From contig JANMDQ010000015.1 of NCBI GenBank assembly GCA_031376385.1, positions 434,001-498,000 of the forward strand: a stretch of DNA of 64,000 bases, read 5' to 3'. The translations under genes were made by a program, and so were the position numbers. Shown piece after piece: positions 32,415 through 41,168 of this stretch. Source of the stretch: Aquisediminimonas sp031376385. Lineage in GTDB: Bacteria; Pseudomonadota; Alphaproteobacteria; Sphingomonadales; Sphingomonadaceae. The notes beneath the pieces were generated by a model. The model did not search any database and was not told the DNA's origin. It worked only from the letters and a program-made list of their open reading frames with translations. Position 1 is the stretch's first letter, and the number at the start of each line of letters is the position of its first letter.

Positions 32415-34382
32415 ATGTCAGCCGAACCTCAACAGCTTGCCAACGCGATACGCGCTTTGGCGATGGACGCGGTTCAGGCCGCCAACAGTGGTCATCCCGG
32501 AATGCCCATGGGTATGGCTGACGTTGCGACCGTTCTCTTCACACACTATCTTAAGTTTGATCCGCAATCCCCCAAATGGGCAGACCGGGACAGGTTTGTT
32601 CTGTCCGCTGGGCATGGATCGATGCTGGTCTATGCGCTGCTCAATCTAACCGGCTATGCCAAGCCGACGATGGATGACATTCGCAATTTTCGCCAGCTGC
32701 ATAGCCCCTGTGCGGGTCATCCTGAAAATTTTGAACTGGAAGGCATTGAAACCACGACAGGGCCACTGGGGCAGGGACTTGCGACTGCGGTCGGCATGGC
32801 GATCGCAGAACGGCACTTAAACGCCAACTTTGGCGATAATCTGGTTGATCACCGCACTTGGGTGGTCGCCGGTGACGGCTGCCTGATGGAAGGGATCAAC
32901 CACGAAGCGATAGGCCTGGCCGGGCATTTGGGCCTTGGGCGGTTGATTGTGTTGTGGGACGACAACCGCATCACCATCGACGGCGCAGTCGACCTGTCAT
33001 CCAGTGAAGATGTAAAGGCACGCTACACGGCGACTGGCTGGCATGTGGAAAGCTGCGACGGCCATGACTTTGCCGATATCGCCCGGGCAATGGGAGCTGC
33101 CATCGCGGATGATCGCCCGTCCCTCATTGCCTGCCGCACGATCATCGGCAAAGGCGCACCGAATAAGCAAGGCACATCAGCCACTCACGGCGCAGCACTG
33201 GGCGCAGACGAAGTGGCCGCGGCGCGCGCGGAACTGGGCTGGAAAGCGGCACCGTTTGAAATCCCATCCGATATTTCCGCAGCGTGGCGGGCGACCGGAG
33301 CGCGGGGTGCTGCAGATCATGCGAAATGGCAGGATCGGTTTGCAAACCATTCCAATAAAACAGAATTCACGCGCCGTATGGCCGGTATATTGCCGACCGA
33401 CACTGGTATTCAGGCCTATCTCGCCGATCTTGCGGCCAACCCCAAAAAGGTTGCGACACGCAAGGCATCTGAGATGGCGCTTGAAGTTCTGACCGCGAAT
33501 GTGCCTGAAATGGTCGGCGGATCTGCGGATTTGACAGGTTCAAACAATACTAAAACAAAGTCCACCAAGTCAGTGATTAAAGACGATTATTCAGGGCGTT
33601 ATGTCAACTATGGTATCCGTGAATTCGGCATGGCGGCGGCGATGAACGGGATGGCGTTGCACGGCGGCATCATTCCTTACGGCGGCACGTTTCTTGTGTT
33701 TGCTGACTATTGCCGCGCAGCCATTCGCCTTTCGGCCATTCAACAAGCGCGGGTCATTTATGTAATGACGCATGACAGTATTGGTCTGGGCGAAGACGGC
33801 CCCACGCACCAGCCTGTCGAACATCTTGCATCGCTGCGCGCGATGCCCAATCTGGCGGTGTTCCGCCCCTGCGATACTGTAGAGACGGCGGAAGCTTGGG
33901 CGTTGGCAATCGCCAATGATCAGGGGCCTTCGCTTTTAGCGCTTTCACGTCAGAACCTGCCGCAATTGCGGGGTGACGTGTCGGAAAACCTGACGGCCAA
34001 GGGCGCCTACCGCCTCCGCGCTGCCACCGCCGCCCGCAGGGTGGTCATCATTGGGACGGGCTCAGAGGTTGAACTCGCCATGACCGTGGCGGATGGCTTG
34101 GAAGCACAGGGCATCGGTGCAGACGTCGTCTCGATGCCGTGCGCTGAACTGTTTGACGCACAGAACGGTGTTTATCGTCGGAACATCCTGCCCGCCGACA
34201 CGTTGATCGTATCAATCGAAGCTGGCGTTACTTACGGATGGGATCGCTATACCGGCATTGATGGCCTGCGCATCGGCATCGACAGTTTCGGCGCGTCGGC
34301 CCCGGCAGAAGATTTATTCGCGCATTTCGGATTTGCCGTGGACGCGATCATTCCACAGATCATGGCTAAATTGCAAAATTAG
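32415..34382 (+). CDS. tkt: Transketolase
   Basis: A thiamine-diphosphate enzyme of the pentose phosphate pathway, 655 residues from ATG 32415, which has AAAAGGA just upstream; the frame is open further 5' (from 32316), but that part lacks family sequence. The N-terminal domain has ANSGHPGMPMGMAD and GPLGQGLATAVGMA; the ThDP site GDGCLMEGINHEA is intact; the C-terminal half has the pyrimidine-domain motif IREFGMAAAMNG. It heads a run of central carbon genes (gap, pgk, fba). Confidence 0.96.
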   Translation: MSAEPQQLANAIRALAMDAVQAANSGHPGMPMGMADVATVLFTHYLKFDPQSPKWADRDRFVLSAGHGSMLVYALLNLTGYAKPTMDDIRNFRQLHSPCAGHPENFELEGIETTTGPLGQGLATAVGMAIAERHLNANFGDNLVDHRTWVVAGDGCLMEGINHEAIGLAGHLGLGRLIVLWDDNRITIDGAVDLSSSEDVKARYTATGWHVESCDGHDFADIARAMGAAIADDRPSLIACRTIIGKGAPNKQGTSATHGAALGADEVAAARAELGWKAAPFEIPSDISAAWRATGARGAADHAKWQDRFANHSNKTEFTRRMAGILPTDTGIQAYLADLAANPKKVATRKASEMALEVLTANVPEMVGGSADLTGSNNTKTKSTKSVIKDDYSGRYVNYGIREFGMAAAMNGMALHGGIIPYGGTFLVFADYCRAAIRLSAIQQARVIYVMTHDSIGLGEDGPTHQPVEHLASLRAMPNLAVFRPCDTVETAEAWALAIANDQGPSLLALSRQNLPQLRGDVSENLTAKGAYRLRAATAARRVVIIGTGSEVELAMTVADGLEAQGIGADVVSMPCAELFDAQNGVYRRNILPADTLIVSIEAGVTYGWDRYTGIDGLRIGIDSFGASAPAEDLFAHFGFAVDAIIPQIMAKLQN

Positions 34383-34397
34383 GGAGTTTTGAAGATT

Positions 34398-35405
34398 ATG
34401 ACGAAAGTTGCCATCAACGGTTTCGGGCGCATCGGTCGCCTTGTCGCGCGCGCCATTTTGGAGCGTCCGGATTGCGGGCTTGAACTGGTTGCCATCAATG
34501 ATCTGGGCGACGCCAAATCCAACGCATTGCTGTTCAAACGTGACAGCGTACACGGGCCATTCCCGGGCACAGTTGAAGCTGACGGCAATGACATCATCGT
34601 CAACGGCAAACGCATTCATGTGACCGCAGAGCGTGACCCCGCGAACTTGCCCCACGCTGCGAACGGCATCGACATTGCGCTGGAATGCACCGGCTTTTTT
34701 GCCGACGCCGAGAGTGCTGGCAAGCATCTGAGCGCAGGCGCAAAACGCGTGCTCATTTCTGCCCCGGCAAAGGGCGCTCATCTGACGGTCGTTTACGGCG
34801 TGAACCATGATAAGCTGACGGCAGAACATACTATCGTGTCCAATGCTTCCTGCACAACCAATTGCTTAGCACCAGTTGCTAAGGTTTTGAATGATGCGAT
34901 TGGTATTGAACGCGGCCTGATGACGACCATCCATGCCTACACCAACGATCAGAAGATTCTGGATCAGATCCATCCCGACATGCGCCGCGCCCGTGCCGCT
35001 GGCATGTCGATGATCCCAACCACAACAGGCGCTGCACGCGCCGTGGGTGAAGTGTTGCCTGAACTGAAAGGGAAGCTTGATGGCTCCGCAATCCGCGTGC
35101 CAACCCCTAACGTCAGTCTTGTTGATCTGACCTTCACACCGAAGCGCGATACAACGCGCGACGAGGTGAATGCGATCCTGAAGGCAGCGTCGGAAACTGG
35201 CCCTCTCAAAGGCATTTTGGCCTTCACTGATGAGCCTTTGGTGTCCATCGATCTCAATCACTGCGCGGCCAGTTCCACAGTCGACAGCCTTGAGACCGCC
35301 GCTTTGGATGGGAAACTTGTTCGCGTGGTCAGCTGGTATGACAATGAATGGGGCTTTTCCAACCGCATGGTTGATACCGCAGGCGCCATCGCAAAGCTGA
35401 TTTAA
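34398..35405 (+). CDS. gap: Glyceraldehyde-3-phosphate dehydrogenase, type I
   Basis: 335 residues from ATG 34398, with AGGGAG upstream (the frame could also begin at TTG 34389). The NAD-binding INGFGRIGR opens the protein; SNASCTTNCLAPV holds catalytic Cys152; the C-terminal SWYDNEWGFSNRM is standard. It oxidises G3P to 1,3-bisphosphoglycerate. It lies 15 bp after tkt, and its stop overlaps the pgk start (TAATG), so gap and pgk are translationally coupled. Confidence 0.97.
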   Translation: MTKVAINGFGRIGRLVARAILERPDCGLELVAINDLGDAKSNALLFKRDSVHGPFPGTVEADGNDIIVNGKRIHVTAERDPANLPHAANGIDIALECTGFFADAESAGKHLSAGAKRVLISAPAKGAHLTVVYGVNHDKLTAEHTIVSNASCTTNCLAPVAKVLNDAIGIERGLMTTIHAYTNDQKILDQIHPDMRRARAAGMSMIPTTTGAARAVGEVLPELKGKLDGSAIRVPTPNVSLVDLTFTPKRDTTRDEVNAILKAASETGPLKGILAFTDEPLVSIDLNHCAASSTVDSLETAALDGKLVRVVSWYDNEWGFSNRMVDTAGAIAKLI

Positions 35406-36589
35406 TGGCGTTCAAAACCCTCGACGATATGGGCGATCTCACGGGGAAGCGCGTGCTTGTTCGTGAGGATTTGAATGTGCCGATGGTTGATGGCCATGTC
35501 AGCGATGATATGCGTTTGCGATCTACTGTTAATACACTGTGTGAGCTTTCGGATCGCGGAGCCATTGTGCTGGTGCTGGCGCATTTTGGCCGACCAAAGG
35601 GGCAGGTCGTACCAGAAATGTCACTTGCCCCCGTTGTTCCTGGCCTCGCCAGTGTGTTGGGTCGCCCGGTTAAATTTGTTCCATGGGAAGGGGATGCGGC
35701 TGCCGTCGCCATGCTTGCTCCCGGTGACATTGCCGTGCTCGAAAACACGCGCTTTTTTGCCGGGGAAGAGGGCAATGCCCCGGACACCATTGCTCGTTTC
35801 GCCGCACTTGGCGATTATTATGTTAATGACGCCTTCTCCGCCGCGCACCGCGCCCATGCCTCTACTGAAGGGCTGGCGCATGTTTTGCCCGCCTTTGCCG
35901 GGCGCGCGATGGAGGCGGAGCTGATCGCCCTGCAAAAGGCGCTGGGATCACCTGAGAAGCCAGTTGCCGCTGTGGTGGGCGGTGCGAAGGTTTCCAGCAA
36001 GCTGGACGTTCTTCGCCATTTGGTGGCTCGTGTGGATCATTTGATCATTGGTGGCGGCATGGCGAACACATTTCTGGCCGCGCGCGGCGTGAATGTGGGC
36101 AAATCGCTGTGCGAACATGATCTTGCGGCCACCGCAGAGGCCATCCTTGAAGCCGCAGAGCAGGCCAATTGCACAGTTCATTTGCCTTATGATGTTGTGG
36201 TCGCGAGGGAATTCTGCGCTAATCCGCCAACGCGAACCGTTAATGTGCATGAAGTTGCGGCGGATGAAATGATCCTTGATATTGGCCCTGCTGCGGTTGA
36301 GGCACTGGCGGATGTGCTGAAAAACTGCCGTACTCTTGTTTGGAACGGCCCGCTGGGCGCGTTTGAAACGCCGCCATTTGATGCAGCGACAGTGGCGTTG
36401 GCCCGCACGGCAGCTGCACTGACGAATGATGGGTCATTGGTGTCTGTTGCGGGCGGCGGGGATACCGTTGCGGCGCTTAATCAGGCGGGTGTGGCAGATG
36501 ATTTTACCTTCGTCTCAACCGCTGGCGGCGCGTTCCTTGAATGGATGGAAGGCCGAGAGTTGCCGGGGGTGAAGGCTCTCGAAGCTTGA
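35405..36589 (+). CDS. pgk: Phosphoglycerate kinase
   Basis: 394 residues, normal length. It has the PGK N-terminal signature (KRVLVREDLNVPM), the substrate-binding ENTRFFAGEE and AFSAAHRAHAST motifs, and C-terminal nucleotide-binding VAGGGDTVAAL with FVSTAGGAFLEWMEG. It makes 3-phosphoglycerate and ATP. It is coupled to gap by a 1-nt overlap. A toxin-antitoxin pair, not the aldolase gene, follows 48 bp downstream. Confidence 0.97.
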   Translation: MAFKTLDDMGDLTGKRVLVREDLNVPMVDGHVSDDMRLRSTVNTLCELSDRGAIVLVLAHFGRPKGQVVPEMSLAPVVPGLASVLGRPVKFVPWEGDAAAVAMLAPGDIAVLENTRFFAGEEGNAPDTIARFAALGDYYVNDAFSAAHRAHASTEGLAHVLPAFAGRAMEAELIALQKALGSPEKPVAAVVGGAKVSSKLDVLRHLVARVDHLIIGGGMANTFLAARGVNVGKSLCEHDLAATAEAILEAAEQANCTVHLPYDVVVAREFCANPPTRTVNVHEVAADEMILDIGPAAVEALADVLKNCRTLVWNGPLGAFETPPFDAATVALARTAAALTNDGSLVSVAGGGDTVAALNQAGVADDFTFVSTAGGAFLEWMEGRELPGVKALEA

Positions 36590-36637
36590 CTTTCCGCCGC
36601 AGTTACGGCATGTTGAACATGTTAAACGGAGGTTGAT

Positions 36638-36874
36638 ATGTTGGGGATCAGGCTTGATCCGGCCACAGAGGCGGGGCTTCTTTCCATCGCGCGCCGAACG
36701 AAGCGGACGAAAAGTGACATCGCTCGCGACGCAATTGGGTTGTATGTAAGGCGGCATGATGAGGCGTTTCTGGCAGAAGCGCGCCGACAATCCATTGAGG
36801 CGAGCCGCGTTGATGACGCGGAAACACTCGAGATGCTTGACCGCATGTCATCAGATCTTGCGCGCAATACGTGA
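36638..36874 (+). CDS. Ribbon-helix-helix antitoxin
   Basis: A 78-residue protein with a strong GGAGG ribosome site before ATG 36638. The first 45 residues match a ribbon-helix-helix DNA-binding domain (LGIRLDPATEAGLLSIARRTKRTKSD, i.e. a beta strand then two helices, with KSDIARDAI), and the acidic C-terminal half would wrap the toxin. It should repress its own operon. It overlaps the MazF-like gene by 4 nt (GTGA), the usual antitoxin-first layout. Confidence 0.8.
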   Translation: MLGIRLDPATEAGLLSIARRTKRTKSDIARDAIGLYVRRHDEAFLAEARRQSIEASRVDDAETLEMLDRMSSDLARNT

Positions 36875-37197
36875 AACGTGGTGATGTGGTGATTGCCGCT
36901 GAGCGCGGTCGCCTGACGAGTAAGCCCCGTCCTTGGTTGGTTGTTCAATCAGACATTTTTAACGACCATCATTCGTCTTTCACAGCTGCCTTAATCACAT
37001 CGCAAATGTCTAATAGCCCCCTGTTTCGGATCGAAGTGATCCCAAACGCGGCCAACGGGCTTACTGAAAATTCAGAGGTTCAAACCGATAAGCTGGCGAC
37101 GCTCAGTCGCGACAGTATTTCGCACAAAATTGGTTCGCTGGATTTAACTTTCATGGACAAGGTAGATGAAGCGCTGCGCCTTTGGCTTCAACTTTGA
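36871..37197 (+). CDS. MazF/PemK-type toxin
   Basis: A 108-residue protein starting at GTG 36871 within the antitoxin stop. MKRGDVVIA at the N-terminus, SKPRPWLVVQSD, and the EVQTDKLATLSRDSI segment fit the MazF/PemK endoribonuclease fold (KRGDI.., RP.LVVQ.., ...VDKL). Such toxins cut mRNA when freed from the antitoxin. It sits between pgk and the aldolase gene, in the same direction as the glycolytic genes, so read-through transcription is possible. Confidence 0.82.
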   Translation: MKRGDVVIAAERGRLTSKPRPWLVVQSDIFNDHHSSFTAALITSQMSNSPLFRIEVIPNAANGLTENSEVQTDKLATLSRDSISHKIGSLDLTFMDKVDEALRLWLQL

Positions 37198-37248
37198 CTT
37201 TGAACATAGACGACCGCGTTAGCCGCAACTTAAACCGACAAGGAACAA

Positions 37249-38151
37249 TTGACCGTGACCGACCCTAAAATGCTTGAAAAAATCGCCACGAGCCAAGGCT
37301 TTATTGCGGCACTTGACCAAAGCGGCGGATCAACGCCCAAGGCTCTCACAGGCTATGGCATCGAAGAGTCTGCCTATTCCAGCGATGAAGACATGTATGC
37401 GCTGATCCACCAAATGCGCAGCCGCATCATCACGTCGCCAGCGTTTAGAGGCGATAAAGTGATTGGGGCCATCCTGTTTGAACGCACAATGGATGGTCAA
37501 GTTGACGGAAAACCAACGCCTCACGCGCTTTGGGATCGCGGCGTTGTGCCGTTTATCAAAATCGACAAAGGCTTGGAAGACGAAGTGAACGGCGTTCAGA
37601 TGATGAAGCCGATGCCGGAATTGGACGCTTTACTCGCCAAATCAAAGGCTCTGGGCGTGTTTGGCACCAAAGAACGCTCCGTCATCAACTTCGCCAATCG
37701 TGACGGTATTGCTGCCATTGTGGCGCAGCAGATACAGGTGGGCCTGCAAGTGCTGGCGGCTGGGCTCATCCCAATGCTGGAGCCTGAAATCAACATCAAA
37801 AGCCCGGAACGCGCCGCCGCTGATCAGATGTTGCTGGAGGAAATGACTAAGGCATTGGACGCGATGCCGGGCAGTGACAAAGTGATGCTGAAACTCAGCA
37901 TTCCTGAGATGTCCGGCCTTTACGGCCCGCTTGTTGATCATCCCCGCGTGCTGCGTGTTGTGGCTCTGTCAGGTGGGTATAACCGCCCCGATGCCTGCGT
38001 TGAATTGGCAAAAAACCGGGGAATGATTGCCAGTTTCTCTCGCGCGCTGTTGCAGGATCTGCGCGCGCCAATGACGGCTGCCGAATTTGATGTATCCTTG
38101 GGCGGGGCGATCGGTGAAATTTACACTGCATCCACGCAAAAGACGGGTTGA
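37249..38151 (+). CDS. fba: Class I fructose-bisphosphate aldolase
   Basis: A 300-residue Schiff-base aldolase. FIAALDQSGGSTPKAL is the phosphate/active-site opening, PFIKIDKGLEDEVNG and VPMLEPEIN-like LIPMLEPEINIKSP hold further conserved residues, and KVMLKLSIPE provides the likely Schiff-base lysine. It cleaves fructose-1,6-bisphosphate to DHAP and G3P. The start is TTG 37249 or GTG 37255, both after AGGAA. It continues the tkt-gap-pgk run but is displaced by the toxin-antitoxin pair. Confidence 0.93.
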   Translation: MTVTDPKMLEKIATSQGFIAALDQSGGSTPKALTGYGIEESAYSSDEDMYALIHQMRSRIITSPAFRGDKVIGAILFERTMDGQVDGKPTPHALWDRGVVPFIKIDKGLEDEVNGVQMMKPMPELDALLAKSKALGVFGTKERSVINFANRDGIAAIVAQQIQVGLQVLAAGLIPMLEPEINIKSPERAAADQMLLEEMTKALDAMPGSDKVMLKLSIPEMSGLYGPLVDHPRVLRVVALSGGYNRPDACVELAKNRGMIASFSRALLQDLRAPMTAAEFDVSLGGAIGEIYTASTQKTG

Positions 38152-38157
38152 TCCATC

Positions 38158-38781
38158 TTGGACCCTGCTTGCCAGCTCTATTTAATCTCCCCCCCTGCCA
38201 TTGACGCGGGGTTTGCAGACCGGCTGCGCGCCGCATTGGAGGCGGCACCTGTTGCGGCGTTTCAGTTTCGGTTGAAGGGGCTGGACGATGATCACGCCTT
38301 GGCGGCCCTCGCTGAACCGTTGCAAAGGATCTGCGCGGATCATGATACGGCCTTCATCGTGAACGATTTCGTTGCGCTGGCAAAACGGCTTGGCGCGGAC
38401 GGCGTGCATTTGGGTCAATCCGATGGTGACCCGAAGGAAGCCCGGGCCATATTGGGACGAGATATCCAAATAGGTGTTACGTGTCATAATAGCCGTCACT
38501 TCGCGATGGAGGCGGGTGAGGCCGGGGCGGACTATGTTGCCTTTGGCGCTTTTTACCCTACGAAAACCAAAGAGGTTCTTCATCATGCAGAGCCTGAGAT
38601 ATTGGAATGGTGGAGCAGCCTGTTTGAACTGCCCTGTGTTGCGATTGGCGGCATCACGGCTGCCAATGCTGCACCATTGGTAACGGCCGGGGCTGACTTC
38701 ATTGCTGTGTCTGGTGCGGTCTGGCACCATCCAAGGGGTGAGGCTTTTGCCGTGCAGGAATTGGCCGCGACGCTCACGTGA
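38158..38781 (+). CDS. thiE: Thiamine phosphate synthase
   Basis: A 207-residue TIM-barrel protein, start probably TTG 38158, 6 bp after the aldolase gene. The ThiE pattern is clear: AFQFRLKG, IVNDFVALAKRLGADGVHLGQSD, GVTCHN, DYVAFGAFYPTKTKE and AIGGITAANA. It joins HMP-PP and thiazole phosphate to thiamine phosphate. Placement behind aldolase, downstream of the ThDP enzyme transketolase, is a sensible metabolic link. I saw no THI-box riboswitch upstream. Confidence 0.88.
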   Translation: MDPACQLYLISPPAIDAGFADRLRAALEAAPVAAFQFRLKGLDDDHALAALAEPLQRICADHDTAFIVNDFVALAKRLGADGVHLGQSDGDPKEARAILGRDIQIGVTCHNSRHFAMEAGEAGADYVAFGAFYPTKTKEVLHHAEPEILEWWSSLFELPCVAIGGITAANAAPLVTAGADFIAVSGAVWHHPRGEAFAVQELAATLT

Positions 38782-38877
38782 CTTGGTTCATTTGACTTGG
38801 TGCCCTCACTTGCCTGTGCGCCCGTCCCGCGCTAGGGGCCGCCCCTTGCTCTTTTCCATTGTTACAGGGAACACCCC

Positions 38878-39444
38878 ATGAAGATCAACGCGGTCGAAAT
38901 TCGTCCCGGCAATATCCTTGAATATGAAGGTGGCATTTGGCGCGCGGTGAAAATCCAGCATACCCAGCCGGGCAAGGGCGGGGCTTATATGCAAGTGGAA
39001 ATGAAAAACCTGATCGACGGGCGCAAAAACAACGTGCGCTTCCGCTCCGCTGAAACGCTTGAGAAGGTGCGGCTGGAAACAACGGATTTTCAATATCTGT
39101 TTACGGACGGCGACATGCTGGTGTTCATGGATAAGGAAAATTACGAACAAATCAGCCTGCCCAAGGATCTGCTGGGCGATGCAGCGGCGTTTCTGCAAGA
39201 CGGCATGGATGTGGTGATGGAGCTTTGGGAGGAACGCCCCATTTCTGTCCAGCTGCCTGACACCATCGAAGCCCTGATCGTCGAGGCTGACGCAGTCGTG
39301 AGGGGGCAGACGGCGTCATCCAGTTACAAGCCTGCTATCCTTGAAAATGGCGTGCGGATCATGGTGCCGCCGCACATCGGGGCGGGCACCCGGATCGTCG
39401 TGGATGTTTATGCGCAGGAATATGTGAAGCGGGCGGAAGGCTAA
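38878..39444 (+). CDS. efp: Translation elongation factor P
   Basis: 188 residues, full length. The KOW-like N-domain holds PGKGGAY with the conserved modifiable Lys33; the C-terminal OB domains include QLPDTIEALIVEADAVVRG broken here (PDTIEALIVEA), and the signature ends with VPPHIGAGTRIVVDV. EF-P relieves ribosome stalling at polyproline. It is separated from thiE by 96 bp, so it probably has its own promoter, and lies 3 bp before the IMPase gene. Confidence 0.96.
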   Translation: MKINAVEIRPGNILEYEGGIWRAVKIQHTQPGKGGAYMQVEMKNLIDGRKNNVRFRSAETLEKVRLETTDFQYLFTDGDMLVFMDKENYEQISLPKDLLGDAAAFLQDGMDVVMELWEERPISVQLPDTIEALIVEADAVVRGQTASSSYKPAILENGVRIMVPPHIGAGTRIVVDVYAQEYVKRAEG

Positions 39445-39447
39445 GTC

Positions 39448-40260
39448 ATGGCAGCCCATTCAGGCCTTCTTACCATCATGGACCGTGCTGCGCGTAAAGC
39501 CGGCGCGAAGCTGCGCCGTGACTTTAACGAAGTGCAGCATCTGCAAGTTTCAAAAAAGGGCCCCGCTGACTTTGTGAGCAAAGCTGACCAGATGGCTGAG
39601 CGGACCATTTACGACGAACTGATCCATGCGCGGCCCGATTGGGGTTTTGTGATGGAAGAAGGTGGGATCGTGGAGGGCGCGCCGGGCAAACCGCGCTTCA
39701 TCATAGATCCGCTGGATGGTACGACCAATTTCCTCCACGGCATTCCGCATTTCTCCATCTCAATCGCCGTTGAAGAGACGCTGTCGAGCGGGAAGACGGA
39801 GATTATCTCAGGCCTTGTCTATCAGCCGATTACCGATGAGAGTTTTTGGGCGGAAAAGGGCAGGGGCGCTTGGTTGCAGGACAAACGCCTGCGGGTTTCC
39901 GCGCGGCGGCACTTGGATGAGGCGCTGATCGCGACGGGCATTCCCTTCATGGGGCACGGTGACTTCGCGCAGTGGAGCCGGATTTTCGGGGCCGTCGCGC
40001 CTGAAGTCGCGGGCATTCGCCGCTTTGGTTCAGCGGCTCTTGATCTCGCCTGGGTTGCGGCAGGGCGTTATGACGGATTTTGGGAGTCTAATCTCAAGAT
40101 TTGGGACGTCGCGGCGGGGATATTGCTGGTCAAGGAAGCGGGCGGCTTCGTGACTGATTTTCGCGGCGGGGACCGGGCGCTGGATCGTAACGAGTTTTTG
40201 GCGGCCAATGACCATCTGCATTCGAAATTGCATAAGCTGGTGGCAGGCGCTTTGCGCTAA
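39448..40260 (+). CDS. suhB: Inositol monophosphatase family protein (SuhB-like)
   Basis: 270 residues with the IMPase metal motifs: the EE in WGFVMEEGG, IDPLDGTTNFLHG, and the C-terminal WDVAAGILLVKEAGG. It would hydrolyse inositol-1-phosphate or related phosphomonoesters; SuhB also acts in ribosome assembly in E. coli. It follows efp after 3 bp. A strong hairpin (40265-40296) follows the stop. Confidence 0.92.
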   Translation: MAAHSGLLTIMDRAARKAGAKLRRDFNEVQHLQVSKKGPADFVSKADQMAERTIYDELIHARPDWGFVMEEGGIVEGAPGKPRFIIDPLDGTTNFLHGIPHFSISIAVEETLSSGKTEIISGLVYQPITDESFWAEKGRGAWLQDKRLRVSARRHLDEALIATGIPFMGHGDFAQWSRIFGAVAPEVAGIRRFGSAALDLAWVAAGRYDGFWESNLKIWDVAAGILLVKEAGGFVTDFRGGDRALDRNEFLAANDHLHSKLHKLVAGALR

Positions 40261-40264
40261 TCTA

Positions 40265-40296
40265 CCAGTGCTCCGGGCTGGACCCGGAGCACCTGG
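40265..40296. terminator. Bidirectional hairpin between convergent genes
   Basis: CCAGTGCTCCGGG pairs with CCCGGAGCACCTGG around a CTGGA loop, with one bulged G, giving about 13 bp of stem. It lies between the IMPase stop (40260) and the stop of the small lipoprotein on the other strand (40298). No long T-run follows on either side, so it may be a weak intrinsic terminator or an mRNA 3'-end stabiliser. Confidence 0.65.
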
Positions 40297-40297
40297 C

Positions 40298-40420
40298 TCA
40301 AGCCAAATATGGCAGCACCCGTTTTTGATCCGCAGGCTCCCGCGCCTGATCCTCCTCCCCGCACGCGGCGAGAGAAAGGACCATTACAGCTAGGGCCAAA
40401 GCGGTGATCCATTTGCGCAT
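40298..40420 (-). CDS. Small (40-residue) lipoprotein
   Basis: A short frame with an obvious lipoprotein signal: basic MRKW start, hydrophobic Ala/Leu/Val core, then LAAC with Cys20 as the lipidation site, followed by an acidic 20-residue mature peptide. ATG 40420 overlaps the stop of the HTH gene by 1 nt (TAATG), so it is translationally coupled as the third member of the DUF2975-HTH operon. I do not recognise a named family; entericidin-like or LptM-like small lipoproteins are alternatives. Confidence 0.65.
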   Translation of the reverse strand: MRKWITALALAVMVLSLAACGEEDQAREPADQKRVLPYLA

Positions 40421-40638
40421 TAGGCGTCTCCTTGAATGGGGCTGACAGCCAGCAAATCACCGGGCTGGCAATCCAGCGCCTTGCAAATGGCCTCCATCGT
40501 TGAAAACCGCATGGCCTTTGCCTTGCCCGTCTTCAGGATGGAGAGGTTGGCGAGTGTGATGTCCACCTTTTCAGCCAATTCGGTCAGCGTCATACGCCGC
40601 TCGTACAAAAGTTCGTCAAGTTTCACAATGACTGGCAT
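40420..40638 (-). CDS. XRE/Cro-type helix-turn-helix regulator
   Basis: A 72-residue compact HTH protein (LDELLYERRMTLTELAEKVDIT then LANLSILKTGKAKAMRFSTMEAICKALDCQPGDLL, split here). The layout matches the small YozG-like HTH proteins encoded with DUF2975 membrane proteins. It likely binds the operators upstream of the operon. It overlaps the DUF2975 gene at its start (1 nt) and the lipoprotein gene at its stop. Confidence 0.9.
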   Translation of the reverse strand: MPVIVKLDELLYERRMTLTELAEKVDITLANLSILKTGKAKAMRFSTMEAICKALDCQPGDLLAVSPIQGDA

Positions 40639-41168
40639 CAGACCGTCCCTTCCAACTCTTCACGCATCGCAGCGCCGCGTTCAAACACCCCGGCAAGGAC
40701 GAAGACAAGCAGGATGGCAAGGATACCGTTGACCGAAACGGACAGCCCATCCCCGTTGCCACCGCTGCCAAATTTCTCACCCATTTGGTGGCCGTAATAG
40801 GTGATCGGCACGCCGACGACTTGAATGACAATCATCACCCACCCAATGAGCCGCAACCGCGCCGCGTTGGCCGCGACAAAGGGATCGCCGTCGCCAACGG
40901 TCTTGATGATTTCCATCAGCTTGCGGAGCATGACAAAGATCGCGGCCATTCCGGCAAGGGCAGCAACGGCAAAAATGAGGACGACAGGCAACAGGCCGTC
41001 GGTCCTAACTTTAGGATCATTCTTGACGAGTTCCGCAACAATTTCATCCCAGCCAAACGCCGCGATTGGAATGGTCAGCATAATGATGACGGCGATGACG
41101 CCGATCAGGCCCATGATGGCATAAATCAGCCAGCGGGTGCCAGTGAGCAGGGGTGCACTTGTGTTCAT
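40638..41168 (-). CDS. DUF2975 family membrane protein
   Basis: 176 residues from ATG 41168, which has GGAGAT at the right distance (an upstream ATG at 41192 lacks one). Four membrane segments (about 13-35, 62-82, 105-125 and 143-163) and the VGDGDPFVAANAARLRLIGW motif after helix 2 are DUF2975 hallmarks. The family is of unknown function and is nearly always next to a small HTH gene, as here. It is the first gene of the operon. Confidence 0.88.
   Translation of the reverse strand: MNTSAPLLTGTRWLIYAIMGLIGVIAVIIMLTIPIAAFGWDEIVAELVKNDPKVRTDGLLPVVLIFAVAALAGMAAIFVMLRKLMEIIKTVGDGDPFVAANAARLRLIGWVMIVIQVVGVPITYYGHQMGEKFGSGGNGDGLSVSVNGILAILLVFVLAGVFERGAAMREELEGTV

Noticed and set aside
37198..38157. 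A thiamine (THI-box) riboswitch upstream of thiE
   Set aside because: thiE follows the aldolase gene by 6 bp and no THI-box core sequence was recognised in the available leader.
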